From: Saccharibacillus nicotianae
GTDB taxonomy: Bacteria; Bacillota; Bacilli; Paenibacillales; Paenibacillaceae
DNA: 64,000 nt
Direction of reading: 5' to 3'
Assembly (NCBI RefSeq): GCF_042681745.1
Contig: NZ_JBHUGF010000001.1
Location: forward strand, 186,001 to 250,000
A model generated the notes under the pieces. The model ran no database searches. It was not told where the DNA came from and worked only from the letters and a program-made list of their open reading frames with translations. The position numbers and the translations under genes are program-made. Numbering within the stretch: the first letter of the stretch is position 1; each line of letters begins with the position of its first letter. Below are positions 44,844 through 54,048 of this stretch, in pieces.

Positions 44844-46130
44844 GTGAAACCAAAAATAGTTTTTGTCATTAACTACTTTTATCCCGACTATGCATCAACG
44901 GGACAATTATTAACCGAGTTATGTCTGTACTTACAACATGACTTTGATATTACAGTGATTGCTGAATGTCCTCCAGGGTATGGAGGCGAAGCTGCACCGA
45001 AAGGACGTTATATCACCGATCACCTTGAAAATATTAAAGTGATTCGGATTCGTCTTCCTGAGGTCGATAAGCAAAGTAAATTCAGCCGGATCAAGTATAT
45101 TTCGACCTACTTCTTCTATGCGACTTACTTGCTATTGAAGCAAAAAAATACCGACTTTATCTACACGATCTCTACACCACCGGTATTAGGCGGGTTGATC
45201 GGTACGATTGGTAAATTATTCAAACGTTCCAAACATATCTACAATATTCAAGATTTCAACCCTGAGCAAGCAGAAGCTGTAGGATACACCAAGCGTCAAT
45301 GGATCTTCAATGTAGCTCGATCAATCGATAATATCAACTGCTCAATGGCAGATCATATTATTACCGTTGGTAAAGATATGCAGGAGACATTGGTTAACCG
45401 CTTTGGTGGACGTAAACATATCGAAAATACAGTCATCAACAACTGGACGAATGAAGAAGAAATCGTTCCGTTGGACAAAAATCACCCGCGAGTTGCGAAG
45501 TTTATCGCCGATCATGGCTGGCAAGACAAATTCGTTGTGATGTATTCCGGTAATCTGGGTCTGTATTACGATCTGGAAAATCTAATGACGATTATACCGG
45601 GTCTGAAAGATTGCAAAAATCTGGTCTTTGCTTTTATCGGAGAAGGTGCGGTAAAGAAAAAGATGCAGGAGTATGCAGCACAACATGGACTCGAACAATC
45701 CGGTCAAGTGTGTTTTCTCCCTTTCCAACCGAAAGAGGATTTAAAATATTCGCTTAATGCTGCTGATGTTCATCTGGTCGTGAATCAGAAAGGCATCAAA
45801 GGGGTCTCCGTTCCAAGTAAAATCTACGGCGTTATGGCGGCTGGTAAAGCAGTACTTGGTGTTCTTGAATCAGGTAGCGAAGCACATCGCCTTATTGTCG
45901 AAGGAGCTTGTGGACTTGTAGCAGAACCTCAAAATTATGAGGATATTGCGATTCAACTTCGTCGTCTGTACGAGATGGATGCTGAAGAAATTCAAGCGAT
46001 CGGTCAAAATGGACGGGACTATTTAGAAAAATATTTACGCCGCGATGTATCGCTGGAAAAATATCGTCAGCTATTGTTATCCATGGCGACACAGTCTCCG
46101 TCAACAACTATGGTTTCTGAATCAAGATAA
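44844..46130 (+). CDS. WcaI/WbuB-like glycosyltransferase
   Basis: 428 residues from GTG 44844 (AGAGGG at 6 bases); earlier in-frame ATGs at 44814 and 44838 lack proper sites. It is GT-B with the N-terminal motif VINYFYPDYASTGQLLTELC and, in the second lobe, VMYSGNLGLYYDLENLM, FAFIGEGAVKKKMQEYA and GVSVPSKIYGVMAAGKAVLGV. It resembles the fucosyl- and rhamnosyltransferases of colanic-type loci (WcaI/WbuB). It is a good candidate for the fucosyltransferase, which is inference from context. Confidence 0.85.
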   Translation: MKPKIVFVINYFYPDYASTGQLLTELCLYLQHDFDITVIAECPPGYGGEAAPKGRYITDHLENIKVIRIRLPEVDKQSKFSRIKYISTYFFYATYLLLKQKNTDFIYTISTPPVLGGLIGTIGKLFKRSKHIYNIQDFNPEQAEAVGYTKRQWIFNVARSIDNINCSMADHIITVGKDMQETLVNRFGGRKHIENTVINNWTNEEEIVPLDKNHPRVAKFIADHGWQDKFVVMYSGNLGLYYDLENLMTIIPGLKDCKNLVFAFIGEGAVKKKMQEYAAQHGLEQSGQVCFLPFQPKEDLKYSLNAADVHLVVNQKGIKGVSVPSKIYGVMAAGKAVLGVLESGSEAHRLIVEGACGLVAEPQNYEDIAIQLRRLYEMDAEEIQAIGQNGRDYLEKYLRRDVSLEKYRQLLLSMATQSPSTTMVSESR

Positions 46131-46189
46131 ATATAGTCGGAACGACCAACCATCCGTAACATACTAAAAAAGAAATGGGAGGGATTGGA

Positions 46190-47557
46190 GTGAAACTTAT
46201 CCTTTTATCTGGAGGTTCAGGTAAGCGTTTGTGGCCTCTGTCTAACGATGCAAGATCAAAACAATTTTTGAGAGTACTGGAAAATGAACAAGGTGAACTG
46301 GTATCTATGGTTCAGCGTGTATGGAATCAATTGGATGCTTGTGGATTAAGCGAATCTAGCCTTATCGCAACTGGTCAATCTCAAGTCGAGATTATGCGGA
46401 GTCAAGTAGGTGCTGATGTACCCCTTATTATTGAGCCAGAACGAAGAGATACGTTTCCTGCTATCGCACTTGCAGCAACTTATCTATATTCTATGGAAGG
46501 TGTCAGCTTGGACGAAGTGATTACGATTTTGCCAGTTGATCCTTATGTAGACAATATGTTTTTTGACACTGTAAAAAGTATGGAAATGGCATTACAAGAA
46601 TCCGATGCAGATATTGCACTAATCGGTGTAGAGCCAACTTATCCTTCTTCCAAATATGGTTATATTATTCCGTCAGGCGAAACCACAGAAACCGGTCTAC
46701 GCAAAGTAAGCCGTTTCCAGGAAAAACCGACAGAAGAATATGCAGAACAACTAATCGCGGAGAACGCATTGTGGAACTGTGGTGTATTTGCTTTCAAACT
46801 AGGCTATCTGATCAGCTTACTTGAAGAAAAAGGATTGCCTATCCAATACGAGCAATTCCTTAAACAATATGATCGTTTACCAAAAATTAGTTTTGACTAT
46901 GAAGTTGTTGAGCAAGCGAATAACATTATTGCTCTTCCATATACCGGCTACTGGAAAGACTTGGGTACATGGAATACATTGACCGAGGAAATGAGCAGCG
47001 TACAAATTGGACGCGGTATTATCAGCGAAGATTGTGAGAATACGCATCTAGTCAACGAAACGAACGTACCTGTTACGATTTTGGGTATGAAAGATGTTGT
47101 TGTTGCTGTCAGCCCGGACGGTATTCTGGTATCGGATAAAGCATCCAGTCCACGTTTGAAAGAATTAGTGAATTTTGATCAAGGTCCTATGTATGAAGAG
47201 CGTCAATGGGGCTGGGTCGTTGTACTGGATGATCAGAAGTATGAAGACGGACGTTGCGTGTTAACGAAGCGTATCGGTCTACAAGAAGGTAAGAACCTCA
47301 GCTACCAGTCACATACTGATCGTGAAGAAGTATGGACAGTCGTTAAAGGTGAAGGTGAATTTGTTCTAAACGGTAACATGATGCGGGTAAGAGCAGGGAA
47401 CGTACTGCATATTCCAGTCAAAGCACTTCATAGTATCCGGGCAGTGAAGGATCTAGAAGTGATCGTTGTCCAAACGGGCTTTAATGCGCAGAACGATCAA
47501 ATTGTGGAGCTATTCCATTCATGGGAAGAGATCGAACAAAACTGCATGAAGATTTAA
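46190..47557 (+). CDS. manC: Mannose-1-phosphate guanylyltransferase, ManC/type II PMI family
   Basis: 455 residues from GTG 46190 (GGGAGGG). The nucleotidyltransferase domain opens LILLSGGSGKRLWPLS and has QEKPT (about residues 175-185), and WNCGVFAFK. The C-terminal third (about 340-450) is the cupin domain of bifunctional mannose-6-phosphate isomerases (VWTVVKGEGEFVLNG, LHIPVKALHSI). It makes GDP-mannose, the precursor of GDP-fucose and possibly also of mannose in the polymer. The next gene begins inside its 3' end. Confidence 0.92.
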   Translation: MKLILLSGGSGKRLWPLSNDARSKQFLRVLENEQGELVSMVQRVWNQLDACGLSESSLIATGQSQVEIMRSQVGADVPLIIEPERRDTFPAIALAATYLYSMEGVSLDEVITILPVDPYVDNMFFDTVKSMEMALQESDADIALIGVEPTYPSSKYGYIIPSGETTETGLRKVSRFQEKPTEEYAEQLIAENALWNCGVFAFKLGYLISLLEEKGLPIQYEQFLKQYDRLPKISFDYEVVEQANNIIALPYTGYWKDLGTWNTLTEEMSSVQIGRGIISEDCENTHLVNETNVPVTILGMKDVVVAVSPDGILVSDKASSPRLKELVNFDQGPMYEERQWGWVVVLDDQKYEDGRCVLTKRIGLQEGKNLSYQSHTDREEVWTVVKGEGEFVLNGNMMRVRAGNVLHIPVKALHSIRAVKDLEVIVVQTGFNAQNDQIVELFHSWEEIEQNCMKI

Positions 47558-48702
47558 TCACTATTTGTTATTACATTTCAGATTATGGATATGGACATGC
47601 GACTCGAAGTATCGCTATTATCCGCAAGCTACTCGAGCGATATCAAGATACACCTATCCGCTTAATCGTGAATTGTGGCAAAGCTTTACCGTTTTTGATG
47701 GATTCGTTACAGCTAGAAAAAATGTCATCAATGTATCAAGATCACCATATCGAATATAGAAGCATATTCTCGGATACGGGTTATGTGTTACACAACGATT
47801 CGATTGCAGCAGATATACAAAGCCTGAGACAGCAATATAACCTCGATATGTCGTTGTTTGCAGAAAGAGTTATGCAAGAACAGCAATTTTTAGAAAAGGT
47901 GCAAGCACAACTGGTCATTAGTGATATTTCACCGATTCCATTTGTTGCCGCGCAACGTGCAGGTGTAGAGTCGTTAGGTATTTCCAACTTTACCTGGTAC
48001 ACCGCTTATCAAGACATGTTGGAAAAGTCAGATCTGAATCAATTACGCGAAGCATACGCGCAGATGGATCATTTTATCAGTCTAGCCGGTTGTGCCGAAC
48101 CACAGTGGGGACGCAAATGCCGGATAGATACAGGATTCTTTTGCAGACAGCCTGATCTTCAGGAAGTCGAGCGTATTCGTACAGAATTAGATCCGACCGG
48201 ACAACGCAAAATTATCTTTTTTGGCTTAGGTCGTAGTATACAGCTAGATCACTGGTCAACGATGGAACTGTGGGATAGTGAAGAGTGCGTATTTATCGTA
48301 TCGTCCAATATGGATATTGACCATCCTAATGTCGTACAGATTCCTGATCAATATACCGAATCACAGAATTATGTAGCTGCCGCCAATCTGGTAATCACTA
48401 AGCCAGGATGGGGCACCGTCTGTGAAGCGATCGAGTTAGCAAAGCCACTCATTTTGCTTAATCGCAGTCACTTTTATGAAGATCGTCATACGATTGCAGC
48501 TGTTCCTGTCGATCATCCGTTGTACTTGATGTCATGGGAAGAAATTCAGCAACTTACATTTTCGGCTGAGGATGGGATCGATAAGCTTGAGCATGTGCCA
48601 CCAAGCAAAGTGTCAAGCACTGATCATCATATATTCAGCTCAACTCTGATAGAGATTACCGATTATATTCAGAACCTTTTACATCATGTAAAAGTAGTCT
48701 GA
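47521..48702 (+). CDS. Probable GT-B glycosyltransferase (UGT/MurG-like)
   Basis: About 393 residues. ATG 47521 overlaps manC by 37 bases, with GGAG 11 bases upstream; no better start was seen. The N-terminal segment ICYYISDYGYGHATRSIAII matches the GHxxR/S acceptor loop of UGT/MurG-like enzymes (DYGYGHATRS), and the C-terminal KPGWGTVCEAIELAKPLILL is the donor-binding KPGWGTxxE region. It probably glycosylates the EPS repeat or a lipid. It is the last gene of the plus-strand run before the antisense small protein. Confidence 0.72.
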   Translation: MGRDRTKLHEDLITICYYISDYGYGHATRSIAIIRKLLERYQDTPIRLIVNCGKALPFLMDSLQLEKMSSMYQDHHIEYRSIFSDTGYVLHNDSIAADIQSLRQQYNLDMSLFAERVMQEQQFLEKVQAQLVISDISPIPFVAAQRAGVESLGISNFTWYTAYQDMLEKSDLNQLREAYAQMDHFISLAGCAEPQWGRKCRIDTGFFCRQPDLQEVERIRTELDPTGQRKIIFFGLGRSIQLDHWSTMELWDSEECVFIVSSNMDIDHPNVVQIPDQYTESQNYVAAANLVITKPGWGTVCEAIELAKPLILLNRSHFYEDRHTIAAVPVDHPLYLMSWEEIQQLTFSAEDGIDKLEHVPPSKVSSTDHHIFSSTLIEITDYIQNLLHHVKVV

Positions 48703-48704
48703 AC

Positions 48705-48806
48705 TTAGTGCATTACGATCCAGACGATAGCACCCCATAATAATAGTGAAATTGCAGTGCCCCATAGGCATCCTTTTGCAAATGATGGATTAGTTTGATA
48801 TCTCAT
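48705..48806 (-). CDS. Small membrane protein, 33 residues
   Basis: Read on the minus strand, ATG 48806 to TAA 48705, with GGAGG at 9 bases. It is MRYQTNPSFAKGCLWGTAIS followed by LLLWGAIVWIVMH. About 20 residues from position 13 form a hydrophobic span with two tryptophans, so a single transmembrane helix is likely. It ends 2 bases after the stop of the convergent glycosyltransferase. Small membrane proteins commonly regulate enzymes or transporters; here the position suggests an EPS link. It is too short for automatic gene calls. Confidence 0.6.
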   Translation of the reverse strand: MRYQTNPSFAKGCLWGTAISLLLWGAIVWIVMH

Positions 48807-49023
48807 AATGGTCAGCCTCCAAATATAGAATGAGATTGAAAAATATTTGTCCAATCATAGATTGAATCCGTACTAGATTGAATCTGTCAATCTGACAAAT
48901 GAATCAATTTCTTATAATTACTATATCGGTTGAACTACGGGATAGATGAATAGAGGTTTTGGAATAACATACTCAATCTGTTTTGAAATATAAAATTACA
49001 AATAAGGAACAGGAGTGGTAATG
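48807..49023 (+). promoter_or_regulatory. Region between the small membrane protein and ugd
   Basis: This 217-base stretch holds divergent promoters but no other gene. Plus-strand promoter elements before the dehydrogenase are not well defined. A perfect AGGAG (49011-49015) precedes its start codon. Confidence 0.3.
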
Positions 49024-50352
49024 ATGAATATTACTGTAATAGGTACAGGTTATGTAGGTTTGGTATCAGGTGTCTGCTTTTCAGAAATAGGAAACAACGT
49101 ACGTTGTGTAGATAAAATTGCTTCTAAGATCGAAACATTGCAAAGCGGTGGCATCCCGATCTACGAACCAGGTCTTCAAGAAATGATGATGAAGAATGTA
49201 GAAGCAGGACGATTAACATTTACAACGGACTTGAGTGGGCCAGTATCCGAATCGGATCTCGTGATTATTGCAGTAGGTACTCCACCACTTCCTTCCGGTG
49301 AAGCCGATCTACAATATATCGAAGCAGCAGCTCGTGAGATTGCTCTTTCTATGAAAGGGTACACTGTTGTAGCTGTCAAAAGTACAGTCCCTGTTGGAAC
49401 CAATGAGCGCGTAAATAGCATTATTGCTTCTTTAACAGATCAACCTTTTGATACAGCTTCGATTCCAGAATTTTTACGTGAAGGTTCTGCGGTCAAAGAC
49501 GCATTCAATCCAGATCGTCTAGTACTTGGTGTACAGACACAACAAGCAGCAGACTTGTTACTTGAATTGCACCGTCCTTTGACTGAAAATCTAGTAGTGA
49601 CAGATATCCGTAGTGCTGAAATGATTAAATACGCATCCAATGCTTTCCTTGCAACAAAGATTTCATTTATCAACGAAATTGCTAATATCTGTGACAAAGT
49701 AGGAGCAGATGTAGACGAAGTCGCTAAAGGTATGGGATTGGATCGTCGGATCGGGCCTTCATTCTTAAATGCAGGTATCGGTTACGGTGGTTCTTGCTTC
49801 CCGAAAGATACGCATGCTTTGATTCAAATTGCAGGTAATGTAGAGTATGACTTTAAATTACTGAAATCTGTAGTCGAAGTCAACCAAGCGCAACGCTGGG
49901 GAATTGTTGATAAGTTGTTAGAAGCATTAGGTACTTTGCAAGGTAAAAAAATCGCTGTCTGGGGTCTAGCATTCAAACCGGATACCGATGATATTCGTGA
50001 AGCACCATCTTTGGAGATTGTACCGAAATTAGTAGAATTCGGTGCCAAACCGCAAGTGTTTGATCCAGTAGCAGCAGAAAACTTCCGTCGTGAATACGAT
50101 CATGAGTCAATTACTTTTGCAGAGAGTGCGCTAGAAGCGGCTCGTGGTTGCGATGCAGTCTGCTTGTTAACCGAGTGGGGCGAGTTCGTTAATATCGATC
50201 TTAAAGAAGTAGAAGCAGTCATGAACCAATCTGTACTTGTAGATGGACGTAATGTGTATAGTGCACAACGTGTCAAAGAAACAGGTTTCGATTACCATTC
50301 TATGGGTCGTCCAGCATTGCTTCGTGATAGCTTTATCGCAACTCAATCATAA
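49024..50352 (+). CDS. ugd: UDP-glucose 6-dehydrogenase
   Basis: 442 residues from ATG 49024 (AGGAG 8 bases away; ATG 49021 also possible). N-terminal NAD-binding GTGYVGLVSGVCFSEIG, active-site GYGGSCFPKDTHALI (catalytic Cys) and C-terminal VWGLAFKPDTDDIREAPSLEI with the family's UDP-binding signature. It oxidises UDP-glucose to UDP-glucuronate and so supplies the acidic sugar of the polysaccharide. It is about 310 bases away from the main run but in the same orientation, and ends at a strong terminator. Confidence 0.95.
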   Translation: MNITVIGTGYVGLVSGVCFSEIGNNVRCVDKIASKIETLQSGGIPIYEPGLQEMMMKNVEAGRLTFTTDLSGPVSESDLVIIAVGTPPLPSGEADLQYIEAAAREIALSMKGYTVVAVKSTVPVGTNERVNSIIASLTDQPFDTASIPEFLREGSAVKDAFNPDRLVLGVQTQQAADLLLELHRPLTENLVVTDIRSAEMIKYASNAFLATKISFINEIANICDKVGADVDEVAKGMGLDRRIGPSFLNAGIGYGGSCFPKDTHALIQIAGNVEYDFKLLKSVVEVNQAQRWGIVDKLLEALGTLQGKKIAVWGLAFKPDTDDIREAPSLEIVPKLVEFGAKPQVFDPVAAENFRREYDHESITFAESALEAARGCDAVCLLTEWGEFVNIDLKEVEAVMNQSVLVDGRNVYSAQRVKETGFDYHSMGRPALLRDSFIATQS

Positions 50353-50373
50353 TCATAGATTGTAACCTATAGC

Positions 50374-50414
50374 AAAAACCGACGCTGAAGTACATCTTCA
50401 GCGTCGGTTTTTTT
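50374..50414 (+). terminator. Strong terminator after ugd
   Basis: AAAACCGACGCTGAAG pairs exactly with CTTCAGCGTCGGTTTT around a 5-base loop, and continues as TTTT. This is the natural end of the EPS region. Confidence 0.93.
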
Positions 50415-50547
50415 GCTGTTGTATTCAGATATGAGGATCAGAACATCTATTGATCATCATTAGCAAATCAAAGAGCTTCAGGTGTATATCGTAGTTGATG
50501 ATCAGTATGCTCAATCAGCACTAATCAAGAAAAATAGAATGAAAATT

Positions 50548-50895
50548 TCACTGGGTATGGGAACGATCTCTTACTACACGCTCTAACAATTGACGAATCA
50601 ATTGAAGATCTTCTTCTTCTAAAGGCACACCGTCCCAATGAAGCTGGGTATAATTTAAAAATTCGCGTGCATTCGTATTTTGTTGAGCAGGATCAAATTC
50701 TTCGGTCAAACCGAGTAAATAATCAGAAGTAGTGCTCAATTTTTTAGCGATAGATTGGATCGTTTCCAAAGTGGGTTGTCTGTATCCGGACTCGTAGCCT
50801 GCATACGTGCTTTTGGCTACTCCTACATGATCTGCAACTTCCTTCATCGACATATTTCGCCTTTTGCGAAGTAGTTTGAGGCGTTTGGCGAACAA
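50548..50895 (-). CDS. Xre/SinR-like helix-turn-helix regulator
   Basis: 115 residues from TTG 50895 (AGGGGG upstream). The HTH_3 domain covers residues 1-62: LRKRRNMSMKEVADHVGVAKSTYAGYESGYRQPTLETI, then a SinR-like dimer tail (LQLIRQLLERVVRDRS). In Bacillus the related SinR controls the eps operon; no SinI-like partner is seen here. The adjacent AT-rich region on its upstream side contains symmetrical TATATAC sites which it might bind. Confidence 0.85.
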   Translation of the reverse strand: MFAKRLKLLRKRRNMSMKEVADHVGVAKSTYAGYESGYRQPTLETIQSIAKKLSTTSDYLLGLTEEFDPAQQNTNAREFLNYTQLHWDGVPLEEEDLQLIRQLLERVVRDRSHTQ

Positions 50896-51533
50896 TACAA
50901 AAACCCCCTAAATAACCTAAAATGTGTGCGACTTGGATGCTGTTACAGTTAGGAAAAAAGCCGCAGACAATAATACATATTATATCATGTGAAGTTATTA
51001 TTGCCTATATAAATACAATTCCTAACTAGCTTGTAGTAACAATCATACTCCTTAATTCGACGATATACGTTCTTATACGGCTATATACTAATTTAGTAGA
51101 TAAATTATAAAGAGTGAAGTCTATTGAATATATATTTTAGTATATATACTGATTAGGTAAAATTGCATATGCTGTTTTATGTAAAATATAAGTATACAAC
51201 ATATAACTTAGCTACTTAGTTAATTATTTACTCAATAACCAAAAATTGTATATACATCATTATATACGTAAAATTAAGGTAGTACGGATCACTTTATATA
51301 TCGGAATTTAGAAAAATATTATAAATATACTTTAGATATAAATGAATAATAGTTATATAGTCCTAATATACCATTACTTTGATATTCTTTACTATGGTAT
51401 TTGGACAAATAATCAAAATTGTTACAAATAAATTCATTCCATTTGAAGATTATCTTGCAGGTAGAAGCGAAGTGGACATGATATACTTTAGCTTACTTAT
51501 ATACACTACATTTACCCGGAGAGGAAGATCATC
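50896..51533 (+). promoter_or_regulatory. AT-rich intergenic region with palindromes, no gene
   Basis: 638 bases of very low GC content, lacking any plausible open frame. AGTATATATACT (51139-51150) is a perfect palindrome and several TATATAC/GTATATA half-sites surround it. Near 51360-51410, TACCAT pairs with ATGGTA around a T-rich loop. The xpt promoter is not clear. No purine riboswitch consensus (TATAATCCTA-type P1 and TATGG loop) was found before xpt. Confidence 0.4.
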
Positions 51534-52115
51534 ATGGAATTGCTTCGTCAAAAAGTAATCAATGAAGGTATCGTGTTGGAAGGACAGGTTCTTAAAGTAG
51601 ATTCTTTTCTAAATCATCAAATGGATCCGCTATTGATGAAAGAAATCGGTAGAGCATTTACACAATTATTTGCAGATACTGGCGTAACTACGATTTTGAC
51701 GATTGAGTCTTCAGGGATCGCGCCTGGCATTATGACAGCCTTAGAATTTGGTGTGCCATTGATTTTTGCACGTAAACAAAAGTCTCTTACTCTTACCGAA
51801 GATATCTTTGTAGAAACGGTATATTCCTACACGAAAAAACAAAGCAATGATATCACTGTCTCCAAAAAATTTATAAAACCAGGTGATCGTGTACTGATTA
51901 TCGATGACTTTTTAGCAAACGGAGAAGCCGCTTCTGGACTTGCTCGCATCGTAAAACAAGCAGGAGCAGAAGTTGTAGGAATCGGCATCGTTATTGAAAA
52001 GTCTTTCCAACCTGGTGCACAATTACTGATTGATGAAGGATATCGACTAGAATCATTAGTGCGAATCCGTTCACTAGATAACGGACAAGTTCAATTTGTA
52101 GAACTACCTTTATAG
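51534..52115 (+). CDS. xpt: Xanthine phosphoribosyltransferase
   Basis: 193 residues, close to the usual 190-194. The type I PRT PRPP loop VLIIDDFLANGEAASGLARI is present, with xanthine-type N terminus MELLRQKVINEG and TILTIESSGIAPGIMTA. It salvages xanthine to XMP. In Bacillus, xpt is usually coupled to pbuX and preceded by a guanine riboswitch; neither is found here. CGGAGAGGA precedes the ATG. Confidence 0.92.
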   Translation: MELLRQKVINEGIVLEGQVLKVDSFLNHQMDPLLMKEIGRAFTQLFADTGVTTILTIESSGIAPGIMTALEFGVPLIFARKQKSLTLTEDIFVETVYSYTKKQSNDITVSKKFIKPGDRVLIIDDFLANGEAASGLARIVKQAGAEVVGIGIVIEKSFQPGAQLLIDEGYRLESLVRIRSLDNGQVQFVELPL

Positions 52116-52201
52116 ATTCACAGTCATGATCGGTTGAATGTCATCGATGTTTGTTAAGCTATTTGGTAGCTTTATCGTATGCTGGATCGCTCGATATCGG
52201 T

Positions 52202-53416
52202 CTAATTTATAGTTGTTTGTAAATTAGGCTTGAGCGATACAGATCGTAACTGAGCAGCATGTGCTTGAGACAGATAGCGTTCAATCAGATCATCTGCAAT
52301 ATAGCTTGATGCCTGAGGAGTCTGAAGAGCACGTAGCTGTGTCTGCATATGTGATAGAACCTCTGGTTGATCCAGTGCCAGTATAAGTCGCTCAGCAAGC
52401 GCAGAAGAAGAATCACAGACTTCAGCAGCTTGATGCGATTGCAAGTACAGAGCATTGGCTAATTCTTGTCCGGGTACAGGCTTGAGTAGAAACATAGGTA
52501 AGGCGCAATGGATACATTCTGCGACGGTAATTCCTCCAGGCTTGGTGATTACACAATCACTCATCATCATCCACTCATTCATTCGGTCAGTAAAACCTAC
52601 AATCGTAAAAGCAGGATGTTCACTATAGCGAGTATGTAACTCTTTTAACAAAGATTCATTTTTACCACAGATCACTATCACTTGCGTATCGCTACGCTCT
52701 GCAAGTTGGTCACACACTTCACGAACATTTTTGAGCACGCCATAAGCGCCAGCAAGCAATAAAACAGTTTTGTGTTCAGGTCGTAGTTCAGCTTGAATAC
52801 GAAGTTGCTTGCGCTTAGATACATCGGCTACTGGATGATGTTTATTAAATAGACTCTGATCAAAGTCAGCACGTAAAGGTATACCTGACACACTGATCCG
52901 TTCTGAGGGTACACCTTGAGCTAACATATCTTGCTTCATATCGATAGAAGGTACATAGTAATGATCGATATGAGGATGAAGCCAGCGCCCATGTAGATCA
53001 TAATCAGTCAGTATATTGACAAGCGGCATTGTCAGTTGCCAGCGATTTTTCATCGTAGGCAATACCAATTGTGGAAAAGTATGAATAACCAGATCCGGTT
53101 GTTCCTGCTCTAATACAGCTTGCAAGCTTCGTATACCCAACGAATGAAGAGCTTTGCCAAATAACGAAGTAGCTTTCATTTTGCGGGTATTATAATACAC
53201 CCATCCATATAGATGTGGAATAGTTGTAAAGCTTTGCATATAAATAAACTGAGTTATTTTATTGATCCAGGGATGAGATTCAGCCATTACATCAAGTAAT
53301 GTTACATGTGGAACACCACGTTCTAATAGACTGGCTTGCAACGATTTGGCAGCTTGATAATGTCCATGACCATAACTTGCATATACGATTAGAATTGATG
53401 ACGAATTGTGCGACAT
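52202..53416 (-). CDS. UgtP/MGDG-synthase-like glycosyltransferase
   Basis: 404 residues. N terminus SILIVYASYGHGHYQAAKSLQ is the GHGHxxAA motif of MGDG-synthase-like enzymes; the C-terminal donor site is CVITKPGGITVAECIHCALPMFLLKPVPGQELANA. In Bacillus, UgtP makes glucosyl- and diglucosyl-diacylglycerol (anchor of lipoteichoic acid). A related role is likely here, but several paralogues exist in Paenibacillus. It has AGAAAGGAATG before ATG and no clear partner. Confidence 0.85.
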   Translation of the reverse strand: MSHNSSSILIVYASYGHGHYQAAKSLQASLLERGVPHVTLLDVMAESHPWINKITQFIYMQSFTTIPHLYGWVYYNTRKMKATSLFGKALHSLGIRSLQAVLEQEQPDLVIHTFPQLVLPTMKNRWQLTMPLVNILTDYDLHGRWLHPHIDHYYVPSIDMKQDMLAQGVPSERISVSGIPLRADFDQSLFNKHHPVADVSKRKQLRIQAELRPEHKTVLLLAGAYGVLKNVREVCDQLAERSDTQVIVICGKNESLLKELHTRYSEHPAFTIVGFTDRMNEWMMMSDCVITKPGGITVAECIHCALPMFLLKPVPGQELANALYLQSHQAAEVCDSSSALAERLILALDQPEVLSHMQTQLRALQTPQASSYIADDLIERYLSQAHAAQLRSVSLKPNLQTTIN

Positions 53417-53756
53417 GCGAACATTCCTTTCTAAGCCAAATGTATTCTATTTCTATAAAAGTAGCTTTTATCGGTTGCTTGAACTTGAGCATAGCACGAG
53501 CTGTTATGCATAATCCAATATAGGCTGGATAACAGTAATAAATGGAGAAGCCAAAGTGCTACTCTCTTATTGTTTACCCTATAGCCTCCTTTTAGAGACA
53601 ACCTTATAGATTGCAGTGATTCACCAACTAAATTACATATAATATACGCGATAGATGCAACAAAGATTCGCCAAAAAATTAACTTATTTCGTACCTTTTT
53701 TTAACAAACAAAAGTGCTATAATCCTAAAAAGTATGATATTATAAAATAATAAGGT
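53417..53756 (+). promoter_or_regulatory. Promoter region before the structured leader
   Basis: No gene. A TATAAT at 53718-53723 and TATTATAAAAT nearby at 53738-53748 give possible -10 boxes; no good -35 was recognised. The transcript would begin around 53730-53755 and include the structured leader that follows. Confidence 0.35.
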
Positions 53757-54048
53757 GCTTAGATAAGGGTTGGCGTTGAACACGTTGCTAACAGCGACCA
53801 ACACACTAGAGAGGCGCTCACATGCGCAGGGATATACCATATGCGGGTACATCAGCCTTGTACTAAGAAGATAAGAGCATTCAGCCGGATTGATTCAGCA
53901 TTTATCTTAAAGGGTATGTAATATGTCAGATGCCCGAAGAAAGTGCTAAAAGATCACAGATGAGATACAACTTCATATCTAACTACAAACACACCAAAGG
54001 ATCTTTTCGGCGTTCTCAAAAACAAGGCACGTTTTGGGAGGGAATTCC
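53757..54048 (+). ncRNA. Structured 5' leader of the 62-residue protein
   Basis: A leader of about 290 bases with several stems: CTTAG 53758-53762 with CTAAG 53863-53867 enclosing a domain; GTTGG 53769-53773 with CCAAC 53798-53802, holding CGTTG 53783-53787 with CAGCG 53792-53796; GCGC 53814-53817 with GCGC 53824-53827; AAGATAA 53868-53874 with TTATCTT 53902-53908. It matches no riboswitch that I recognise. It could be a regulatory leader or a small RNA. Confidence 0.4.

Noticed and set aside
51300..51533. Purine riboswitch before xpt, as known in Bacillus.
   Set aside because: The conserved P1 strand and loop motifs (TATA..CCTAATGATATGG type) are missing; only AT-rich DNA is seen.
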